Source: an uncultured Chitinophagaceae bacterium (lineage in GTDB: Bacteria > Bacteroidota > Bacteroidia > Chitinophagales > Chitinophagaceae). Taken from it: 17,198 nucleotides of DNA. The DNA lies in contig CAMLEM010000004.1 in NCBI GenBank assembly GCA_946479005.1, positions 1 to 17,198 of the forward strand, written 5' to 3'. Positions 14,466 through 17,198 of this stretch are shown in pieces. The position numbers were made by a program, and so were the translations under genes. Positions within the stretch are counted from its first letter, which is position 1; the number at the start of each line of letters is the position of its first letter. Under the pieces are notes generated by a model. The model ran no database searches. It was not told the DNA's origin and saw only the letters and a list, made by a program, of their open reading frames with translations.

Positions 14466-15881
14466 TTATTTGATCTCCTTATTTATCCACTCCGTAATGA
14501 CATCCAGCGCAACCGGGGAGAAGCTTTCTTCCAGGTCTCCATACTCCTGCAGGGTGCAGGTCTTGCAGGTTTGGAAAAGATGGTTAAGGCCCGGGAGCTC
14601 TTTAACGGAATAACACTTCACCCTGCTTTTTTTGAGCGAAGCTTCTATGCCGGGGAGATTTTGGGAGTGGATCACCTGGATGTCACGGGTGCCATTCAAA
14701 GCCAACACTTTCCCGCGCAGTTTTTCCAGTGCCGGGGCCGGGTCATAGCTGGTGAAATAAAGGAACCAGGGAGACCTGAGTTGTTCCGTCATTGCGGTAG
14801 CATATTCTTTCCTTTTGCTTTCATTGGGCAGGTTGAGCATTTCCAGTACGGCGGCTTCTTTCCCTTCGATCCATTTTTCCAGGAAAGCGTTGGCATCTGT
14901 ACGTGCCTGCTCATTACTGCTGGCCCTGATGATGGCCTGCGTGACGCCCCTGTAAAGTGGAACCACTTCTTTCACTGCGATCTCGGGCCTCCCGGAGGAA
15001 CGGGCGACCGCTTCATTCTGCAATGCCAGCAGTTCGAGGTTGGGTACGCCGGGTGCGGCCAGTAGCACGAGAAAGTCAATGTCTTTGCGGGATGTGGCTA
15101 CCATCGGGGCGATCATCCCGCCTTCGCTGTGACCGATCAGTCCGATCTTTTTTTTGTTGACCTCGGGCCTTGACAGCAGCTGGTCAACCGCGGTATGAAC
15201 ATCTTTTGCAAAATCTTCGCTGGTAGCCCCCTGGAAAATTCCTGTGCTTTCTCCAAGGCCTCGTTCATCGTAACGTAGGACCACCAACCCGTTGCGGGTC
15301 AGATGGTCTGCAATAACGTGGAAGATTTCGTGGCCGAGGATGGAGGAATTCCTGTTCTGACCTCCTGAACCGCTGATCAGCACCACGGCCGGGAACGGAC
15401 CTTTTCCTTCCGGGATCGTTAGGGTGGCGCCGAACCGGATGGACCGGTCTGCGTTTTCATAACTGATCTTTTCTTCACGATAGGGATACGGGGGTTGTGG
15501 CGTTTGCGGCCTGAGCTTCATTTTTGCCTTTTCCACTTTTTTAAGATCAAGAGGGAATCCGGTTCCCTGCCTGAATTCTCCTGTGATCAGGGAATCGCTA
15601 ACGAGCTTCCCCGTATATGAAGCCTGCATCGCGTTCATAAAAAGCGAGATATTGATCCCGTCGAAATAAACCGAATCAACAGCAAGGCCAAAGGCCGATT
15701 GGTCAGGGCTGTCAACGGAGGCTTTTAATTTTCCATCGCCTCCATCCTTTATGTGAAATACGATCCGTAATTCAACGCCTACATTGAGGACCCCTTCCCA
15801 GGTTCCCGCAGGATTCACTGATTGCGCGTTCAACCTTACCGAACTGAAAAGGATGAGCGCGGGGAGCAAAATTTTTTTCAT
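14466..15881 (-). CDS. Secreted alpha/beta hydrolase with N-terminal beta domain
   Basis: This 471-residue protein has a Sec signal peptide (MKKILLPALILFSSVRLNAQ, cut after NAQ or before). Residues about 25-115 form an all-beta region beginning GTWEGVLNVG, common in Bacteroidota secreted hydrolases. The alpha/beta hydrolase domain follows: the strand VVLISGSGG, YDERGLGES, the nucleophile elbow GHSEGG with Ser252, and the probable acid Asp400 (NGTRDIQV) and base His434 (GLNHLFQ). It is likely an esterase or peptidase-like hydrolase of the periplasm; the substrate is not predictable. Four cysteine positions include a CKTC pair near 439-442. Its ATG overlaps the sdpI stop by four bases, and acpH follows after three, so all belong to one operon. 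Confidence 0.9.
   Translation of the reverse strand: MKKILLPALILFSSVRLNAQSVNPAGTWEGVLNVGVELRIVFHIKDGGDGKLKASVDSPDQSAFGLAVDSVYFDGINISLFMNAMQASYTGKLVSDSLITGEFRQGTGFPLDLKKVEKAKMKLRPQTPQPPYPYREEKISYENADRSIRFGATLTIPEGKGPFPAVVLISGSGGQNRNSSILGHEIFHVIADHLTRNGLVVLRYDERGLGESTGIFQGATSEDFAKDVHTAVDQLLSRPEVNKKKIGLIGHSEGGMIAPMVATSRKDIDFLVLLAAPGVPNLELLALQNEAVARSSGRPEIAVKEVVPLYRGVTQAIIRASSNEQARTDANAFLEKWIEGKEAAVLEMLNLPNESKRKEYATAMTEQLRSPWFLYFTSYDPAPALEKLRGKVLALNGTRDIQVIHSQNLPGIEASLKKSRVKCYSVKELPGLNHLFQTCKTCTLQEYGDLEESFSPVALDVITEWINKEIK
14475..14480 (-). promoter_or_regulatory. acpH: Shine-Dalgarno sequence for acpH
   Basis: The minus strand reads AAGGAG, fully complementary to the 16S rRNA tail, 12 bases before the TTG start at 14462 and inside the hydrolase coding end. 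Such sites are rare in this window, and this one probably offsets the weak start codon. Confidence 0.5.
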
Positions 15882-16543
15882 AATGCCTGCTTATTTTGTT
15901 TTCTAAAAAGACGATATGAGAAAATGGCCGGGATCAGAACGATCACTGCCAGGATCACAAAGAGCGCGATGAACGTGGCGGTGGGGCCTGATGCCAGGGC
16001 AATGACGGCAAGGAGCAGACCGCCGGCAAACCAGAGCTTTCCCGCCAAAGCGTGCGTCTGCTTCCAGTTGTCTTCATTTTCGAGGGTCCAGGGCAGACGG
16101 ATCCCTGCGAAATAATTGGGTTTAAGGCTATGCATATAATTCCCGATGAAAGCGAAAAGCAGTCCAACTGCCGCCAGTACCAGGTTAGTCTTTATCTCCA
16201 CACCCGGGTGGGAGCAATAGTAGATCATCATGGCATTCATTCCTGCCAGGAAAATGCTGACACCGATCGCGAGATTATCCATCGTTCCCCTGTTTTTGCC
16301 GGTGAACTTCTTTTTTGGATCAAACCGGTGCACATTCCGCAGCAGGAGATAGGTGCCGATGCTTACCACGGTCAGCACTCCCACCAGCAGCACCAGCTCG
16401 TTCCTGGAACCGTAACGGTCCACTTCGCCCCGGATGTTATAGTGCATCGGAACGGTCTCGGGGATGCTCTTCCACCGCAGCCAGAGGTAGATTGCGGGAG
16501 CGATCATTATTGGCCATATGATGACCCGGAAGATTCGTTTCAT
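15878..16543 (-). CDS. sdpI: SdpI family membrane protein
   Basis: This 221-residue inner-membrane protein starts at MKRIFRV (ATG 16543), two bases after the repressor stop; the 12-residue upstream extension overlaps the repressor and is rejected. About six membrane helices are seen (near 4-22, 48-69, 88-110, 119-137, 167-185, 189-210). Residues 13-58 match DUF1648 (SIPETVPMHYNIRGEVDRYG), and 120-212 match the SdpI domain with GNYMHSLKPNYFAGIRLPWT and a W..TH motif at 160-164. In Bacillus subtilis SdpI gives immunity to the SDP toxin and holds the repressor SdpR at the membrane when toxin is present. Many bacteria have SdpI relatives without SDP genes, and no sdpABC is seen here, so immunity is not shown. 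It overlaps the following hydrolase by four bases. Confidence 0.9.
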   Translation of the reverse strand: MKRIFRVIIWPIMIAPAIYLWLRWKSIPETVPMHYNIRGEVDRYGSRNELVLLVGVLTVVSIGTYLLLRNVHRFDPKKKFTGKNRGTMDNLAIGVSIFLAGMNAMMIYYCSHPGVEIKTNLVLAAVGLLFAFIGNYMHSLKPNYFAGIRLPWTLENEDNWKQTHALAGKLWFAGGLLLAVIALASGPTATFIALFVILAVIVLIPAIFSYRLFRKQNKQAL

Positions 16544-16545
16544 AA

Positions 16546-16809
16546 TTATTTCTTTTTGGTTCTGAATTGAACAAGCCATTTGAGTATTTCATCGACTACG
16601 GTGGTATTCAGGGAATACGAGACATACTGCCCGTTTTTTTCGGATTCCACAAGCTGGGCCTGTTTCAAAAGGTCGAGATGATGGGAGATACTGGGCCACG
16701 AAATGTTGAACCGTTCGGCGATCTCGCCTGCCGTCAGGTCTTTTTCCCTCAGCATTTCCAGGATCTCTCTCCGGGTAGGGTCGTTCAGCGCCTTGAAAAC
16801 TATGTTCAT
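16546..16809 (-). CDS. sdpR: SdpR-type ArsR family autorepressor
   Basis: This 87-residue winged helix-turn-helix protein starts at ATG 16809 (MNIVFKALNDPTRREIL), the same point as B. subtilis SdpR. A longer frame to a TTG at 16836 would place the start inside the operator and is rejected. The DNA-reading helices are LTAGEIAERFNISWPSISHH (47 bases of the typical ArsR pattern), followed by a wing with GQYVSYSLNTTV and a last helix EILKWLVQF. There are no cysteines, so metal sensing of the ArsR/SmtB kind is unlikely. The role is inferred as autorepressor of the sdpRI operon, relieved when SdpI sequesters it. A 22-bp inverted repeat over the -7 box supports this. The sdpI ATG lies two bases past its stop. 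Confidence 0.92.
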   Translation of the reverse strand: MNIVFKALNDPTRREILEMLREKDLTAGEIAERFNISWPSISHHLDLLKQAQLVESEKNGQYVSYSLNTTVVDEILKWLVQFRTKKK

Positions 16810-16825
16810 TTCGGGGCTTATTAAA

Positions 16826-16847
16826 TATTTAGACAAATATCTAAATA
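16826..16847 (-). promoter_or_regulatory. Predicted SdpR operator
   Basis: TATTTAGA (16826-16833) and TCTAAATA (16840-16847) are perfect 8-bp inverted arms around a 6-base spacer. The predicted -7 box of the sdpR promoter falls in the spacer and the first bases of one arm, so repressor binding would block the polymerase. Confidence 0.65.
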
Positions 16848-16865
16848 ACTTTCGAAACCTCCAAA
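16834..16865 (-). promoter_or_regulatory. Predicted promoter of the sdpR operon
   Basis: On the minus strand TTTG (16865-16862) and GATATTTG (16841-16834) are 20 bases apart, a -33/-7 pair with one mismatch in the -7 box. Transcription would start about 16825-16830, close to 20 bases before the ATG at 16809. Confidence 0.55.
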
Positions 16866-16911
16866 TTTTGTTAACAATGCTTAACAGTCGCTTCCACTAG
16901 TCATAATTCCC

Positions 16912-16942
16912 TTGCCCTCCCCTGTAACCCGGGATACATTTG
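16912..16942 (+). promoter_or_regulatory. Predicted promoter of the PepSY-like gene
   Basis: TTG at 16912-16914 and a perfect TACATTTG at 16935-16942 are 20 bases apart, the best promoter match in the window. Transcription would start near 16947-16950, leaving a leader of about 50 bases. It points away from the sdpR promoter. Confidence 0.65.
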
Positions 16943-16952
16943 TGACGTCACA
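16941..16952. promoter_or_regulatory. Perfect 12-bp palindrome at the -7/start region
   Basis: TGTGACGTCACA is a perfect palindrome that shares two bases with the -7 box and covers the expected transcription start. Its arms TGTGA and TCACA are those of a CRP site, but the spacer is 2 rather than 6 bases. A regulator bound here should repress. Confidence 0.45.
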
Positions 16953-17000
16953 GTATCTGAGAAAACAATAGTTAGTAAACCTCAACCTTTTAAAATTTAT

Positions 17001-17198
17001 ATGAAAAAGATGCTCCTCACGCTGGCCATCGCAGTAAGCAGTATTTCTGCCTTCGCCGGGGAAGCCGAAGTGACACAGAAAGTTCTCGAAGCGTTCAACG
17101 CTGAATTCAACCAGGCAAAAGATGTGACCTGGACCGTTACCAGGGATTATTACAAGGCAAGCTTTGTATATAACGACCGCTATGTTTTTGCTTTTTAT
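17001..17198 (+). CDS. PepSY-like secreted protein, start only (3' end outside window)
   Basis: The frame starts at ATG 17001 and is open to the window end, giving 66 residues. MKKMLLTLAIAVSSISAFAG is a clear Sec signal peptide with a probable cut after AFA. The mature part begins EAEVTQKVLEAFNAEF, then AKDVTWTVTRDYYKASFVYN and YVFAFY, the pattern of the short PepSY-like (BLIP-like) periplasmic proteins that are abundant in Chitinophagaceae. Their role is unknown; the fold binds or inhibits partner proteins in some relatives. The gene has its own strong promoter with an overlapping palindrome and lies divergently from the sdpR operon. There is no Shine-Dalgarno sequence; the leader is A/T-rich just before the ATG. 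Confidence 0.82.
   Translation, partial: MKKMLLTLAIAVSSISAFAGEAEVTQKVLEAFNAEFNQAKDVTWTVTRDYYKASFVYNDRYVFAFY

Noticed and set aside
14445..15065. 206-residue frame on the plus strand
   Set aside because: It mirrors the alpha/beta hydrolase gene, whose catalytic motifs and operon overlap are clear; it has no signal or start context.
15878..16809. Complete SDP toxin-immunity system
   Set aside because: Only the repressor and immunity-like membrane protein are present; no sdpA, sdpB or sdpC-like gene is seen on either strand of the window.
16810..16836. TTG start for the SdpR-type repressor at 16836
   Set aside because: It lies inside the operator and promoter; the ATG at 16809 matches the SdpR N-terminus.

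Overview
The window looks like a chromosomal segment from a Bacteroidota bacterium, most likely a Chitinophagaceae-type member of the Chitinophagales. This is an inference from the gene content (paired DUF4197 proteins, DUF2911, TIGR02757, a short PepSY-like secreted protein, a bacterial fatty acid 2-hydroxylase) and from TAnnTTTG-type promoter boxes with almost no Shine-Dalgarno sequences. I see 18 protein genes, two of them cut by the window edges, and no RNA genes, insertion sequences, CRISPR arrays or phage genes. Coding density is high and no gene-free stretch exceeds about 190 bases.

Layout. 1-1616 (+): two adjacent paralogues of a helix-turn-helix protein family; the first is cut by the window start and overlaps the second by an ATGA. 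1666-3200 (+): two DUF4197 paralogues, one with a lipoprotein signal and one with an ordinary Sec signal. 3210-4103 (-): an OmpA-like lipoprotein. 4145-6045 (-): a fumarylacetoacetate hydrolase-family gene overlapping a flavin reductase-like gene, probably an aromatic (tyrosine/homogentisate-type) catabolic pair. 6104-7876 (+): a secreted GH9 glycoside hydrolase, divergent from the FAH gene. 7956-8624 (+): a fatty acid 2-hydroxylase, probably for lipid or sphingolipid 2-hydroxylation. 8625-9762 (-): a TIGR02757 protein followed by a small hypothetical. 9829-9975 (-): a 48-residue lmo0937-type membrane protein with a strong terminator. 10080-13764 (-): DUF2911 lipoprotein, asparagine synthase and cystathionine gamma-synthase, closely spaced. 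13869-16809 (-): a compact four-gene operon of SdpR-type ArsR repressor, SdpI-type membrane protein, secreted alpha/beta hydrolase and ACP phosphodiesterase. 17001-17198 (+): the start of a PepSY-like secreted protein.

The most interesting part is the right end. An SdpR/SdpI pair, known in Bacillus subtilis as autorepressor and toxin immunity/receptor, stands without any toxin gene in view. It carries a 22-bp inverted repeat placed exactly over its predicted -7 box, and the operon continues into a hydrolase and an ACP phosphodiesterase that begins at TTG behind a rare perfect Shine-Dalgarno sequence. The divergent gene has a well-formed promoter whose -7 end is overlapped by the palindrome TGTGACGTCACA. 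Most of the rest is ordinary chromosomal metabolism and envelope function. I do not see a clearly new defence or mobile system.
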